64,000 nucleotides of DNA, from positions 4,216,001 to 4,280,000 of the forward strand of contig NZ_SHKY01000001.1 in the NCBI RefSeq assembly GCF_004217545.1. The letters run 5' to 3'. Made by a program: the position numbers and the translations under genes. Below, in pieces: positions 8,785-17,768 of this stretch (its first letter is position 1; each line of letters begins with the position of its first letter). The DNA is from Krasilnikovia cinnamomea. Lineage in GTDB: Bacteria; Actinomycetota; Actinomycetes; Mycobacteriales; Micromonosporaceae. The notes below the pieces were generated by a model that saw only the letters and a program-made list of their open reading frames with translations, made no database searches and was not told the origin of the DNA.

Positions 8785-9204
8785 TCACCCCTCGTCGCGC
8801 CGGGGCGGTTCCCCCGGGGTCGTGCCGGACTGCATCCGGTCCGCCGGGGCCGTGCCCGACTGCATCCGGTCCGCCGGGCTCGCCCCGGGTTCGAGGTCGA
8901 TCCGGCCCGCCGGGTTGTCGAGCAGTTCCCGGACGATGTCGGCGTGCATCTGCGGCGGCAGGTCACCCGGCGTCTCCACCGCGGCCTCGGCGGCCACGGG
9001 CGCCGCCACCTCGTCGGTGCGCCGGCCCGACCGGATAGCGCCCAGCAGCCCGAACACCCCGAAGGCGATCAGCACCATCGCGGCCATCCAGCCCAGCCCC
9101 GGCAGCCGTACCGTGACGACCTGCGAGACCGCCCACCAGGCGGCGATCCCGACGAAGATCAGGCCGAAGCTCAGCGAGACACCGTCCATGCGATGCGGCC
9201 TCAT
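8785..9204 (-). CDS. Small two-helix membrane protein next to the PspC gene
   Basis: 139 residues with two hydrophobic segments (about residues 10-31 and 37-57) and a charged, proline-containing C-terminal tail. The tail contains a 10-residue tandem duplication (PADRMQSGTA, then PADRMQSGTT), encoded by a 30-bp DNA repeat. Its ATG overlaps the stop of the upstream PspC gene (ATGA at 9201-9204), so the two are translationally coupled and probably work together at the membrane. I do not recognise the family. Confidence 0.75.
   Translation of the reverse strand: MRPHRMDGVSLSFGLIFVGIAAWWAVSQVVTVRLPGLGWMAAMVLIAFGVFGLLGAIRSGRRTDEVAAPVAAEAAVETPGDLPPQMHADIVRELLDNPAGRIDLEPGASPADRMQSGTAPADRMQSGTTPGEPPRRDEG
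8821..8880. repeat. 30-bp direct tandem repeat, two copies
   Basis: Copies at 8821-8850 and 8851-8880 differ at two positions. The repeat is in frame within the small membrane-protein gene and lengthens its tail by ten residues; it is a likely length-polymorphic site. Confidence 0.8.
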
Positions 9205-10883
9205 CGGGTGACCTCCACGTTGCCCGCGTTCATCCTGATGTTCAGCTTGAGCGTGCCGCCGCCGGCGCCGTCCTTGCCCAGGTCGACGACCTGCTGCTCG
9301 GGGAGGTTGTCGCCGTCCCATTCGCGGCCGAACACGAGCGCCCGGCCGGTGTCGAGGTGCACGGACGCGGTGGTGTCGACCTTCTCGGGCAGCAGCACCC
9401 GCAGTTGGCCGAGCTTCATCTCGACGGTCGTCTCCTGGGTCTGGCCCGCGAAGTCGACCCCGCGCAGGTCCAGGGTGGCGTCGCCGACCGTGAAGTCGTA
9501 CCGGTCCGCCAGCGCGGCCAGGTTGGCCGGGCGGTACACGGTGCTGCCGATGTGGCCGCCCACCTGCTGCGCGCCGGAGGAGATCAGCAGGCCGACCGTG
9601 GTGATCAGGGCCAGCGCGATCAGGCCGCGGGCGCGGCCGAACCACGTACCGATGAGCAGACCCAGCCCGATCGTGGCCAGCGCCGCCGCGAAGTAGCCCG
9701 GTACGGGCACGCTCGCGCCGGAGAGGTCGGCGAGGGCCAGCACCCCCATCACCATGACCACCGCGAAGAAGGTGATCCGGCCGAGCTTGGAACGCTCGCG
9801 CGGTGGCTTGGGCGGCTTCGCCGGCCTGGGCTGCGGCGCCGCCTCGTACGGTGGCTGGCCCGCGCCACCCGCCCAGGGGCCGTGCGGCGCGAACGGCGGC
9901 CGGTATCCACCCGGCGGCGGCGCCAGCGGCTCGCGGTAGCCGCCCGGCGGGTTGAGCGGGGGCAGGTAACCCGGCGGGGTGGGCGGCATCGGCGCGGGCC
10001 GGGTGGGCGGCAGGTAGCCGGGCGGATCGGGCAGCGTCGCGGCCGCGTGCGGCGGCACCGGCCCGGCCGACTGAGGCGGCACTGGCCCGGCGGCATGCGG
10101 CGGCACCGGCCCGCCCGCGTGCGGCGGCATTGGCGCGGCGGCGGAGACCTGGTGGCCGGGGGAGGTGGGCGGCGCGTCGCTGCCGGGCGGGCTGGCCATG
10201 GGGGCGGCCGGGGTGCCGGGTGCGGTGGCCGAGGCGAACGCCGCGCCCGGGTCGGCCCCGGCCGCCGTGGGCGTGGAGCCGCCCGAGTTGCGCCTGATCA
10301 GCAGGGCCGCACCGAGCAGCACGGCGGCGCCGAGCAGGGTGGCCCGGAAGCCGTCCTGGACGATGAACGCGAAGGTCACCGCCGTGGCCGCGCCGAGCAG
10401 CACGACGGTCAGCGGTGCCATCCGGGACCGTCCGCGCCCCAGCAGCGACTCGATCGGCGAGCCGGTGTCGCCCTCGGCCGGGATGACGAGCCAGCCGATG
10501 AGGTACAGCAGTACGCCGACGCCGCCGAAGAAGCCCAGCACGACCAGCAGCACCCGCCACAGCACCGGGTCGGTGTTGGTGGCCCGGCCGATGGCGGCGC
10601 AGACTCCGGCGATGTACCGGCCGGTGGGCGGCCGGACCAGCCGCTCGCGGGAGAACGTGGGGCCGTCGGCGGCGCCGAACCATGGTGGCGGCGCGGCCGG
10701 CGGCGGCGAACCCGCCGGTGGCGGGTCTGCGGGGGGCGGGTCTGCCGGTGGTGGGTCTGCCGGTGGCGGGGAGAACGGATCGGCCGGTGGCGGCGCGCTG
10801 GGCGCGGCGGAAGGTGCCGGTGCGTCCTGCGACGGACCGGTTCCGGTCGGGGCCGGTCGGGATCCGGCAGCTTCGTCGGTCAT
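9201..10883 (-). CDS. PspC-domain multi-pass membrane protein with C-terminal LiaF-like region
   Basis: 560 residues. Residues 1-75 are proline-rich (PPPADPP repeats), followed by a PspC domain (TGRYIAGVCAAIGRATNTDP, then GWLVIPAEG), two more hydrophobic segments, a second Pro/His-rich linker with repeated GPVPPHAA-like units, four or so membrane helices, and a beta-rich C-terminus (YDFTVGDATLDLRGVDF...) like the DUF2154/LiaF-type envelope sensors. The promoter region is shared with the divergent sensor kinase, which carries its own PspC domain. Likely an envelope-stress sensor or modulator for that two-component pair; this role is inferred from context. Confidence 0.85.
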   Translation of the reverse strand: MTDEAAGSRPAPTGTGPSQDAPAPSAAPSAPPPADPFSPPPADPPPADPPPADPPPAGSPPPAAPPPWFGAADGPTFSRERLVRPPTGRYIAGVCAAIGRATNTDPVLWRVLLVVLGFFGGVGVLLYLIGWLVIPAEGDTGSPIESLLGRGRSRMAPLTVVLLGAATAVTFAFIVQDGFRATLLGAAVLLGAALLIRRNSGGSTPTAAGADPGAAFASATAPGTPAAPMASPPGSDAPPTSPGHQVSAAAPMPPHAGGPVPPHAAGPVPPQSAGPVPPHAAATLPDPPGYLPPTRPAPMPPTPPGYLPPLNPPGGYREPLAPPPGGYRPPFAPHGPWAGGAGQPPYEAAPQPRPAKPPKPPRERSKLGRITFFAVVMVMGVLALADLSGASVPVPGYFAAALATIGLGLLIGTWFGRARGLIALALITTVGLLISSGAQQVGGHIGSTVYRPANLAALADRYDFTVGDATLDLRGVDFAGQTQETTVEMKLGQLRVLLPEKVDTTASVHLDTGRALVFGREWDGDNLPEQQVVDLGKDGAGGGTLKLNIRMNAGNVEVTR

Positions 10884-11002
10884 AGCTCGATACTGATTGT
10901 GGCCCGGCCCCAGGCGCCTCCGGAGCCAACCCTGAGGCCACCCTGAGATACGACGGCCGCAGAGGTGGGGGTGTACCCCGTGGCCGTGGGCGCTCCGTAC
11001 GT
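10884..11002. promoter_or_regulatory. Divergent promoter region between PspC gene and sensor kinase
   Basis: 119 bases between two divergent starts. No Shine-Dalgarno precedes the GTG at 11003, suggesting a leaderless kinase mRNA. I see no convincing inverted repeat, but a binding site for the response regulator encoded at 12292 would be expected here. Confidence 0.4.
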
Positions 11003-12295
11003 GTGACGATCGGAGTCGAACCGAGGGAGGACCCGATCACCGCCGCTCCGCACCCGCCGCCGCGCCGCCTGTACCGGCCGCGCGACCACCGCATCGTGTC
11101 GGGGGTCGCGTCCGGGCTGGCGCGCCACCTCGGCCTGCCCGTGCTCGCGGTGCGCGTCGGCTTCGTGGTCCTGCTCGGCTTCAACGGCCTGGGCCTGATG
11201 CTGTACGCCGCGTTCTGGGCGGTGCTGCCGCTGGAACACCCCACCGGTGAGCCGCGCGCCCGCCGGGACTGGGCGGCGCTGCTGCCCTTCGCCGCCATCG
11301 GGGCCGGGGTGGTGCTGCTGGAGAGCCTCGTCTTCAAGGACCGCGTTGACGGGACGGCGGGCTGGCTGGTCGCGGTGATCGCGGTGGGCGCCGGGGTGAT
11401 CTGGCACCAGTCGGATCCGGCCCGGCGCGGGCACTGGGCGGACAACGCCGCCCGCCTGCCGTGGATGTCCGCGGTGGTGGCCGAGAGCGAGCGGCGTTCC
11501 TTCCTGTTCCGCTTCATCGGCGGCGGCGTGCTCGTCGCGGTCGGCATCATCGGCGTCGTCGCCGTGTACGCGCCGACCGGCAGCACCTTCAGCTCGGTCA
11601 TCAACGGCGTGCTGTTCGCCCTGGTCGGCCTGGTCGGGGTGGGTGTGGTGGTGGCGCCGCTGGTGTGGCGTACGTTCGGGCAGCTGCGCTCGGAGCGCGA
11701 GGGCCGGATCCGCGAGCAGGAGCGCGCCGAACTGGCCGCGATGATCCACGACCAGGTGTTGCACACCCTGGCCCTGATCCAGCGCAACTCCACGGACATC
11801 AAGGAGGTCCAGCGGCTGGCCCGGGGGCAGGAGCGCAGCCTGCGCAGCTGGCTGTACAAGCCCACCGCGTCGCCGACGGAGAAGTTCGGTGCGGCGCTGG
11901 AGCAGGCCGCCGCCGAGGTGGAGGACACGTACGCGATCACCGTCGAGACGGTCGTGGTGGGCGACACGGATTGCGACGAGCGAGTCGCCGCGCTCGTGGC
12001 CGCGTCCCGAGAGGCGATGGTCAACGCGGCCCGCCACGCGGGGGTGCAGACCGTGTCGCTGTACGCCGAGGTCGAGGCGGACGAGCTGAGCGTGTTCGTG
12101 CGCGACCGCGGTGCGGGTTTCGACCTGGACGGGGTCGAGGAGAGCCGGCACGGGGTACGCGGTTCGATCATCGGGCGGATGAAACGGCACGGCGGGCGCG
12201 CGGAGATCCGCAGCGCCCCGGGAGACGGTACGGAGGTCCGCCTCACTCTGCCCGCCAAGGAGGGCGTGACCGTGTCGAAGGAGGCAGCGAAATGA
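11003..12295 (+). CDS. PspC-domain sensor histidine kinase
   Basis: 430 residues. An N-terminal PspC domain (HRIVSGVASGLARHLGLP, residues ~30-75) is followed by several membrane helices to about residue 220. Then comes a HisKA_3-like dimerisation region with His249 in MIHDQVLHTL, and a HATPase with SREAMVNAARHAG (N box) and RDRGAGFDL (G1). It autophosphorylates and passes phosphate to the response regulator whose ATG overlaps its stop. PspC-kinase proteins of actinobacteria are thought to sense envelope stress. GTG 11003 start is tentative, but later starts would cut the PspC domain. Confidence 0.92.
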   Translation: MTIGVEPREDPITAAPHPPPRRLYRPRDHRIVSGVASGLARHLGLPVLAVRVGFVVLLGFNGLGLMLYAAFWAVLPLEHPTGEPRARRDWAALLPFAAIGAGVVLLESLVFKDRVDGTAGWLVAVIAVGAGVIWHQSDPARRGHWADNAARLPWMSAVVAESERRSFLFRFIGGGVLVAVGIIGVVAVYAPTGSTFSSVINGVLFALVGLVGVGVVVAPLVWRTFGQLRSEREGRIREQERAELAAMIHDQVLHTLALIQRNSTDIKEVQRLARGQERSLRSWLYKPTASPTEKFGAALEQAAAEVEDTYAITVETVVVGDTDCDERVAALVAASREAMVNAARHAGVQTVSLYAEVEADELSVFVRDRGAGFDLDGVEESRHGVRGSIIGRMKRHGGRAEIRSAPGDGTEVRLTLPAKEGVTVSKEAAK

Positions 12296-12960
12296 CGGAA
12301 TCGGCGCACGAGGCCCTACCGCGGCGGCTGACGGTGTTCCTGGTGGACGACCACGCGATGTTCCGCGCCGGGGTGCGCGCGGAGCTGGGCGCGCACGTCG
12401 ACGTGGTCGGCGAGGCCAGCACGGTCGGCGAGGCGGTGTCGCGGATCGCGGCGACCCTGCCGGACGTGGTGCTGCTGGACGTGCACATGCCCGAGGGCGG
12501 TGGGCGGGCGGTGCTGGACGCGATGCGCAAGTCCCATCCGCAGGTGCGTTTCCTGGCGCTGAGCGTCTCGGACGCGGCCGAGGACGTGATCGGCCTGATC
12601 CGGGCCGGTGCTCGCGGGTACGTCACGAAGACGATCTCGCCGGACGAGCTGGCCGCGGCGATCCGCCGGGTGGCCGACGGGGACGCGGTGTTCAGCCCCC
12701 GGCTGGCCGGTTTCGTGCTGGACGCGTTCGCGTCGCGGCCGGACGTCCCGATCGCGGACCCGGAGCTGGATCAGCTCACCAACCGGGAGCGCGAGGTGCT
12801 GCGCCTGCTGGCCCGGGGGTACGCGTACAAGGAGATCGCCAAGGAGCTGTACATCTCCATCAAGACGGTGGAGACCCACGTCTCGAACGTGCTGCGCAAG
12901 CTGCAGATGTCGAACCGCTACGAGCTGTCGCGCTGGGCGGCCGACCGGCGGCTCGTCTGA
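12292..12960 (+). CDS. LuxR/NarL-type response regulator
   Basis: 222 residues: receiver domain with acidic pocket (LVDDHAMFRAG) and phosphoacceptor Asp in VVLLDVHMPEGG, the conserved Lys in GYVTKTI, then a LuxR-type HTH (LTNREREVLRLLARGYAYKEIAKEL split by helix-turn-helix into KTVETHVSNVLRKL). Overlaps the kinase stop by 4 bases (ATGA), so the pair is co-translated. Targets probably include the divergent PspC operon and its own promoter. Confidence 0.95.
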   Translation: MTESAHEALPRRLTVFLVDDHAMFRAGVRAELGAHVDVVGEASTVGEAVSRIAATLPDVVLLDVHMPEGGGRAVLDAMRKSHPQVRFLALSVSDAAEDVIGLIRAGARGYVTKTISPDELAAAIRRVADGDAVFSPRLAGFVLDAFASRPDVPIADPELDQLTNREREVLRLLARGYAYKEIAKELYISIKTVETHVSNVLRKLQMSNRYELSRWAADRRLV

Positions 12961-13135
12961 GCTGCCGTACCGGGGCGAAGATCTGACCCTGCCGCTGCCG
13001 ACCGAAAGTCGGTAATGTCTCCTGCCACCGCAGTATCGGCTTGGTAACGGTCTGCGCTGGTGACGGCGGCCTGTGCCACACTCACCTGCTGATTCAGCCC
13101 CCACGCGCGCGTTTTCGGAGAAGGAGGCACCGCCC

Positions 13136-14770
13136 ATGCCTGCTAGAAGCCTGTGGAAGATGGCGGCCAGTGGCGCCGCCGTCGTCCTGGTGGCCGCCGG
13201 CTGCAGCAGTGACGGGACAGAGGACACCGAGACGTTGCCCAACAGCGTCGTCATCGGCATCGCGGAGCCACAGCACCTGATCCCCTCGAACACCACCGAG
13301 ACGAACGGCTCGCAGGTCCTGACCTCGCTGTTCTATCCGCTGGTGAAGTTCGACGCGAAGAACGAGCCGGTGGAGGTCGCGGCCGACAGCATCACCTCCC
13401 CGGACAACAAGGTCTGGACCGTCAAGCTCAAGGACGGCTTCACCTTCAGCAACGGCGAACCGGTCATCGCGGACAACTACATCGACGCGTGGAATTACGG
13501 TGCATACGGCCCGAACGGCCAGGGCGCCTCGTACTTCTTCGAGCGCATCGACGGGTACGCCGACCTGCAGTCGAAGGACCCGGACGGCGACGGCCCGGAG
13601 AAGGCCCCCGCGCCCAAGTCCAAGACCCTGCGCGGGCTGAAGAAGGTCGACGCCCGCACCTTCACCATCACGCTGTCGGCGCCGTTCGCGGGCTGGAAGT
13701 CCGTCATCGGCTACACCGCCTTCTACCCGCTGCCCAAGGCCGCGTTCTCCGCGCCGGGCGTGATCAAGGAAGGCTTCGAGGAAGCGATCATCGGCAACGG
13801 CCCGTTCAAGCTCAAGGGCAAGTGGGAGCACGACTCGCAGATCCAGGTCGAGAAGGTCGCGGACTTCAAGGGCGCGGTGCCGAAGGTCGACGCGATCACC
13901 TGGAAGATCTACCAGGACACCCAGGCCGAGTACGCGGACCTGGTGACCGGCAACCTCGATGTGCAGACCCAGATCCCGATCGAGAGCCTGGGCAAGGCCT
14001 CCAGCGACCTCGGTGACCGCTTCCAGAAGAGCCCGAACTCGGCGTTCGCGTTCGTGGGCTTCCCGACCTTCCAGAAGGAGTTCGCCAAGCCCGAGGTGCG
14101 GCGTGCGCTGTCGATGGCGATCAACCGCCAGGAGATGACGGACCAGATCTTCCAGGGTTCGCAGAGCCCGGCCACCTCGTTCGTGTCGCCCGTGGTCGCC
14201 GGCTTCCGGCCGGACTCCTGCGGTGCGAACTGCGAGTACAACCCGGTCAAGGCCAAGCAGCAGTACGTCGCGGCCGGTGGCCCGTCGTCGATCGAGATCA
14301 CGTACAACGCCGACGGCGGGCACAAGGCGTGGGTCGACGCGATGTGCAACCAGATCAAGTCCTCGCTCGGGGTGAACTGCACCGGCAGCGCCGAGCCGAA
14401 GTTCGCGGACATGCTCACCAAGGTGGAGAAGAAGCAGCCCGTGGGCCTGATCCGGCTCGGCTGGATCATGGACTACCCGCTGATGGAGAACTACCTGGGC
14501 CCGCTGTACAGCACGAACGGCTCGTCGAACTACTACGGCTACAGCAACCCGGCGTTCGACAGTCTCGTCGCGGAGGGTTCGGCGGCCAAGACGAACGCCG
14601 AGGCGATCAAGAAGTGGCAGCAGGCCGAGGACATCCTGGTCCAGGACATGCCGGTTCTCCCGCTGCGGTTCGGGCAGAACGTGTTCGGCTTCTCCGAGAA
14701 GGTCGACAACGTGACCGTGGACCTGTTCCAGCGGGTCGACATCTACAAGATCGAGGTGGCGACCTTCTGA
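13136..14770 (+). CDS. Peptide ABC transporter substrate-binding lipoprotein
   Basis: 544-residue family 5 extracellular solute-binding protein (OppA/DppA type). The ATG at 13136 follows AAGGAGG; the N-terminus is a lipoprotein signal with lipobox VAAGC (Cys at about residue 22), so it is anchored to the outer face of the membrane. Typical family blocks are visible: VKLKDGFTFSNGEPV near the N-terminus, ALSMAINRQEM, and NPVKAKQQYVAAG. It captures oligopeptides for the permease/ATPase genes that follow. The 122-base gap to the permease contains two overlapping hairpins that could set the usual excess of binding protein. Confidence 0.95.
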   Translation: MPARSLWKMAASGAAVVLVAAGCSSDGTEDTETLPNSVVIGIAEPQHLIPSNTTETNGSQVLTSLFYPLVKFDAKNEPVEVAADSITSPDNKVWTVKLKDGFTFSNGEPVIADNYIDAWNYGAYGPNGQGASYFFERIDGYADLQSKDPDGDGPEKAPAPKSKTLRGLKKVDARTFTITLSAPFAGWKSVIGYTAFYPLPKAAFSAPGVIKEGFEEAIIGNGPFKLKGKWEHDSQIQVEKVADFKGAVPKVDAITWKIYQDTQAEYADLVTGNLDVQTQIPIESLGKASSDLGDRFQKSPNSAFAFVGFPTFQKEFAKPEVRRALSMAINRQEMTDQIFQGSQSPATSFVSPVVAGFRPDSCGANCEYNPVKAKQQYVAAGGPSSIEITYNADGGHKAWVDAMCNQIKSSLGVNCTGSAEPKFADMLTKVEKKQPVGLIRLGWIMDYPLMENYLGPLYSTNGSSNYYGYSNPAFDSLVAEGSAAKTNAEAIKKWQQAEDILVQDMPVLPLRFGQNVFGFSEKVDNVTVDLFQRVDIYKIEVATF

Positions 14771-14835
14771 CGCCGCTGGTGGCGCCCCGGGCCGTGTCAC
14801 CCGGGGCCGCCGCCGACTTGCTCCACCCGTAGGTT

Positions 14836-14873
14836 CGCCGCGCTCACGAGGCGCGGCGGGCCTCCTGCCCGCC
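14836..14873 (+). other. Two overlapping, mutually exclusive hairpins between SBP and permease
   Basis: Hairpin A: CGCCGCGC (14836-14843) with GCGCGGCG (14851-14858). Hairpin B: GGCGGGC (14855-14861) with GCCCGCC (14867-14873), followed by AAAAG. They share bases 14855-14858 and cannot form together. The region may stabilise or partly terminate the binding-protein mRNA, or act as a switch. Confidence 0.55.
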
Positions 14874-14892
14874 AAAAGAGGCTGAAACCGAC

Positions 14893-15819
14893 ATGTTCCG
14901 CTACCTCGTGCGGCGCCTGCTGCAGATGGTGCTCACGTTCTTCGGCGCCACGTTCATCGTGTACGCGCTGACGTTCGCCAACGCGGACGACCCGATCCAG
15001 GCGCTGGTCGGGGAACGGCCCGTCTCGGAGAACGTCCGGCGCGCCCTGACCGAGCGCTATCACCTCGACGACCCGTTCCTGGTGCAGTACTGGTACTACG
15101 TCAAGGGGTTGCTCACCGGCGACCTCGGACGCTCGCTCACCGGCCGCAAGATCAGCGAGATGATGGCCCAGGCGTGGCCGGTGACGATCAAGCTGGCGCT
15201 GATCGCGATCGTCATCTCGGCGACCGTCGCACTCATCGCGGGCGTGGTCTCCGGCATCCGGCGCGGCAGCATCTTCGACAACGTCACGCTGGTGCTCACG
15301 CTGATCGTGCTGGCCCTGCCGATCGTCGTGCTGGCCCCGCTCGCCCAGTTGGTCTTCGGCATCCAGCTCGGCTGGTTCCCGCCCACGGCCGGGCGCAACC
15401 CCAGCGTCTATGCACTGCTGCTGCCCGCGTTCGTGCTGGGCAGCCTCGTGGTGGCCACCCAGTTGCGGGTGACCCGGGCCTCGGTGGCGGAGAACCTGCG
15501 CGCCGACTACGTGCGTACCGCACGGGCCAAGGGCCTGGCGCGGCGGCGGGTCATCGGCGTGCACGTGCTGCGCAACTCGCTCATCCCGGTGATCACCCTG
15601 ATCGGGGTGGACATCGGCGCGCTGATGTCGGGCGCCATCGTCACCGAGGGCGTGTTCAACATCCCCGGCGTCGGTTTCAACCTGCTGCGTGGCATCCGTA
15701 CGGAGGACGGCCCGCTGGTGGTCGGCTTCGTCAGCGTTCTGGTGATCGTCTTCCTGGTCGTGAACCTGATCGTCGACCTGCTGTACGCGGCCCTGGACCC
15801 GAGGATCCGGTATGAGTGA
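14893..15819 (+). CDS. dppB: Peptide ABC transporter permease, DppB/OppB type
   Basis: 308 residues, about six membrane helices, with the BPD transporter inner-membrane component signature and the EAA-loop near residue 200-225 (RTARAKGLARRRVIGVHVLR). The opening MFRYLVRRLLQMV is typical of the DppB/OppB/GsiC family. The stop overlaps the next permease start by 8 bases. Forms the membrane channel with the DppC-type partner. Confidence 0.95.
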   Translation: MFRYLVRRLLQMVLTFFGATFIVYALTFANADDPIQALVGERPVSENVRRALTERYHLDDPFLVQYWYYVKGLLTGDLGRSLTGRKISEMMAQAWPVTIKLALIAIVISATVALIAGVVSGIRRGSIFDNVTLVLTLIVLALPIVVLAPLAQLVFGIQLGWFPPTAGRNPSVYALLLPAFVLGSLVVATQLRVTRASVAENLRADYVRTARAKGLARRRVIGVHVLRNSLIPVITLIGVDIGALMSGAIVTEGVFNIPGVGFNLLRGIRTEDGPLVVGFVSVLVIVFLVVNLIVDLLYAALDPRIRYE

Positions 15820-16738
15820 TCTCGAAGCAGTCACCACCACCGAGGCGCCCGCCACGGGCGTCCGCCGCCATGCGGCGGACCGCTCCCGCAGCCTGGCCGC
15901 GGACGCCTGGCACGATCTGCGCCGCAACAAGATCTTCTGGGTCGCCGCGGTGCTCGTCGTCCTCGTCCTGATCATGGCGGCGTTCCCGTCGCTGTTCACC
16001 TCGGCGGACCCGCGCGCGTGCACCCTCAGCCAGCAGTACCAGGGTGCCAGCGCCGGAGCCCCGTTCGGCTACGACTTCCAGGGCTGCAACGTGTACGCCC
16101 GCACGGTCTACGGCGCCCGCACCTCGATCATGATCGGCGTACTGGCCACCCTCATCGCGGGCCTGATCGCGCTGATCTTCGGGCTCAGCGCGGGCTATTT
16201 CGGCCGCTGGGTCGACGCGGTGCTGTCCCGGTTCATCGACATCGTGCTCGGCATCCCGTTCCTGCTGGCCGCGATCGTGCTGGCCAAGCGGCTGTCCTCC
16301 GGTACGCACAGCACCGGCATCCTCGCCGTCACGCTGACCCTGGGCATCCTGGGCTGGACGACGGCCGCCCGGATCATGCGCTCCTCGGTGATCTCGGCCC
16401 GAAACCAGGACTACGTCGCCGCCGCCCGGATGCTCGGCGCGGGCCCCGCCCGGCTGATGCTGCGCCACATCCTGCCGAACTCGATCGCGCCGTTCATCGT
16501 CGTGCTGACGATCCTGCTGGGCGTCAACATCGCCAGCGAGGCCACGCTGTCGTACCTCGGCATCGGCCTCAAGGGCGACGCGATCAGCTGGGGCATCGCG
16601 ATCAACGAAGCCGGTCCGAACGTGCGCACCGCGGCCGGGCCGCTGATCTGGCCGTCGCTGTTCCTGGCCCTGACCGTACTGGCCTTCATCATGCTGGGCG
16701 ACGCCATCCGCGACGCCTTCGACCCGAAGCTGCGGTGA
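15812..16738 (+). CDS. dppC: Peptide ABC transporter permease, DppC/OppC type
   Basis: 308 residues with an N-terminal cytoplasmic segment (OppC_N), then about six helices and an EAA loop (YVAAARMLGAGPARLMLRHI). The short periplasmic-type insert with Cys-Thr-Leu-Ser after the first helix is common in actinobacterial DppC. One base separates its stop from the ATPase start. Confidence 0.95.
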   Translation: MSDLEAVTTTEAPATGVRRHAADRSRSLAADAWHDLRRNKIFWVAAVLVVLVLIMAAFPSLFTSADPRACTLSQQYQGASAGAPFGYDFQGCNVYARTVYGARTSIMIGVLATLIAGLIALIFGLSAGYFGRWVDAVLSRFIDIVLGIPFLLAAIVLAKRLSSGTHSTGILAVTLTLGILGWTTAARIMRSSVISARNQDYVAAARMLGAGPARLMLRHILPNSIAPFIVVLTILLGVNIASEATLSYLGIGLKGDAISWGIAINEAGPNVRTAAGPLIWPSLFLALTVLAFIMLGDAIRDAFDPKLR

Positions 16739-16739
16739 A

Positions 16740-17768
16740 ATGACGGACATCATGGCGGACCTCGACGCCCTCCCCGGTACCGACCCGCGTGCCCCGCTGC
16801 TGGAGGTCAACGACCTGCACGTGGAGTTCCGCACCCGCGACGGCGTGGCCCGCGCCGTGAACGGCGCCGGGCTGCGGCTGGCCCCGGGCGAGACCCTGGC
16901 GCTGCTCGGCGAGTCGGGCTGCGGCAAGTCCGTGACCGCCCAGGCGATCATGGGGATCCTGGACACCCCGCCCGGGTTCATCACCCGCGGCGAGATCCGC
17001 TACCGCGGCGTCGACCTGCTGCGCCTGCCGGAGATCCAGCGCGGCACCGTACGCGCCAACCGGATCGCGATGATCTTCCAGGACGCGCTGTCCGCGCTGA
17101 ACCCGGTGTACTCGGTCGGGTTCCAGCTGGCCGAGCTGTTCCGGGTGCACCGGGGCATGTCCCGCGCCGACGCCAAGCGACGCGCGGTCGAGCTGCTGGA
17201 CCGGGTCCGCATCCCGGCCGCCGCCACCCGGATCAACGACTACCCGCACCAGTTCTCCGGCGGTATGCGGCAACGCGTCATGATCGCGATGGCGCTGGCC
17301 CTGGACCCGGACGTGCTCATCGCGGACGAGCCCACCACCGCCCTCGACGTCACCGTGCAGGCGCAGATCATGGGCCTGCTGGCCGAGCTGCAGCGCGAAC
17401 GCAACATGGGGCTGCTGCTCATCACCCACGACATGGGCGTGGTCGCGGACGTCGCGGATCGGATCTCGGTCATGTACGCGGGGAAGGTCGTCGAGGAGGC
17501 GCCCGTCTTCGACATCTACGACCGGCCGGGGCACCCGTACACGAAGGCCCTGCTCGAATCGATCCCGCGCCTGGACATGAAGGGGCGCCAGCTCAACGTC
17601 ATCCAGGGGCTGCCGCCGACGCTGACCGACATCCCGCCCGGCTGCGCGTTCAATCCGCGCTGCGGGTACGCCCGCGACATCTGCCGCTACGAGGCGCCGC
17701 CCGCGCACACGATCGCACCGCGGCGCCACGTCCGGTGCCACTTCTGGGGAGAGGTCGTGGCTCGATGA
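16740..17768 (+). CDS. dppD: Peptide ABC transporter ATP-binding protein, DppD type
   Basis: 342 residues: Walker [13 protein letters not shown] signature FSGGMRQR, Walker [10 protein letters not shown]-loop THD, and the C-terminal oligopeptide-transporter extension with GCAFNPRC and further cysteines that in the family binds an Fe-S cluster or zinc. Pairs with the DppF-type ATPase. The stop overlaps the next start by 4 bases. Confidence 0.95.
   Translation: MTDIMADLDALPGTDPRAPLLEVNDLHVEFRTRDGVARAVNGAGLRLAPGETLALLGESGCGKSVTAQAIMGILDTPPGFITRGEIRYRGVDLLRLPEIQRGTVRANRIAMIFQDALSALNPVYSVGFQLAELFRVHRGMSRADAKRRAVELLDRVRIPAAATRINDYPHQFSGGMRQRVMIAMALALDPDVLIADEPTTALDVTVQAQIMGLLAELQRERNMGLLLITHDMGVVADVADRISVMYAGKVVEEAPVFDIYDRPGHPYTKALLESIPRLDMKGRQLNVIQGLPPTLTDIPPGCAFNPRCGYARDICRYEAPPAHTIAPRRHVRCHFWGEVVAR

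Noticed and set aside
8785..12309. A 1174-residue minus-strand frame covering several genes
   Set aside because: Only its last 139 residues (from 9204) are a real gene. The rest is a shadow of the PspC gene and sensor kinase, produced by the high GC content.
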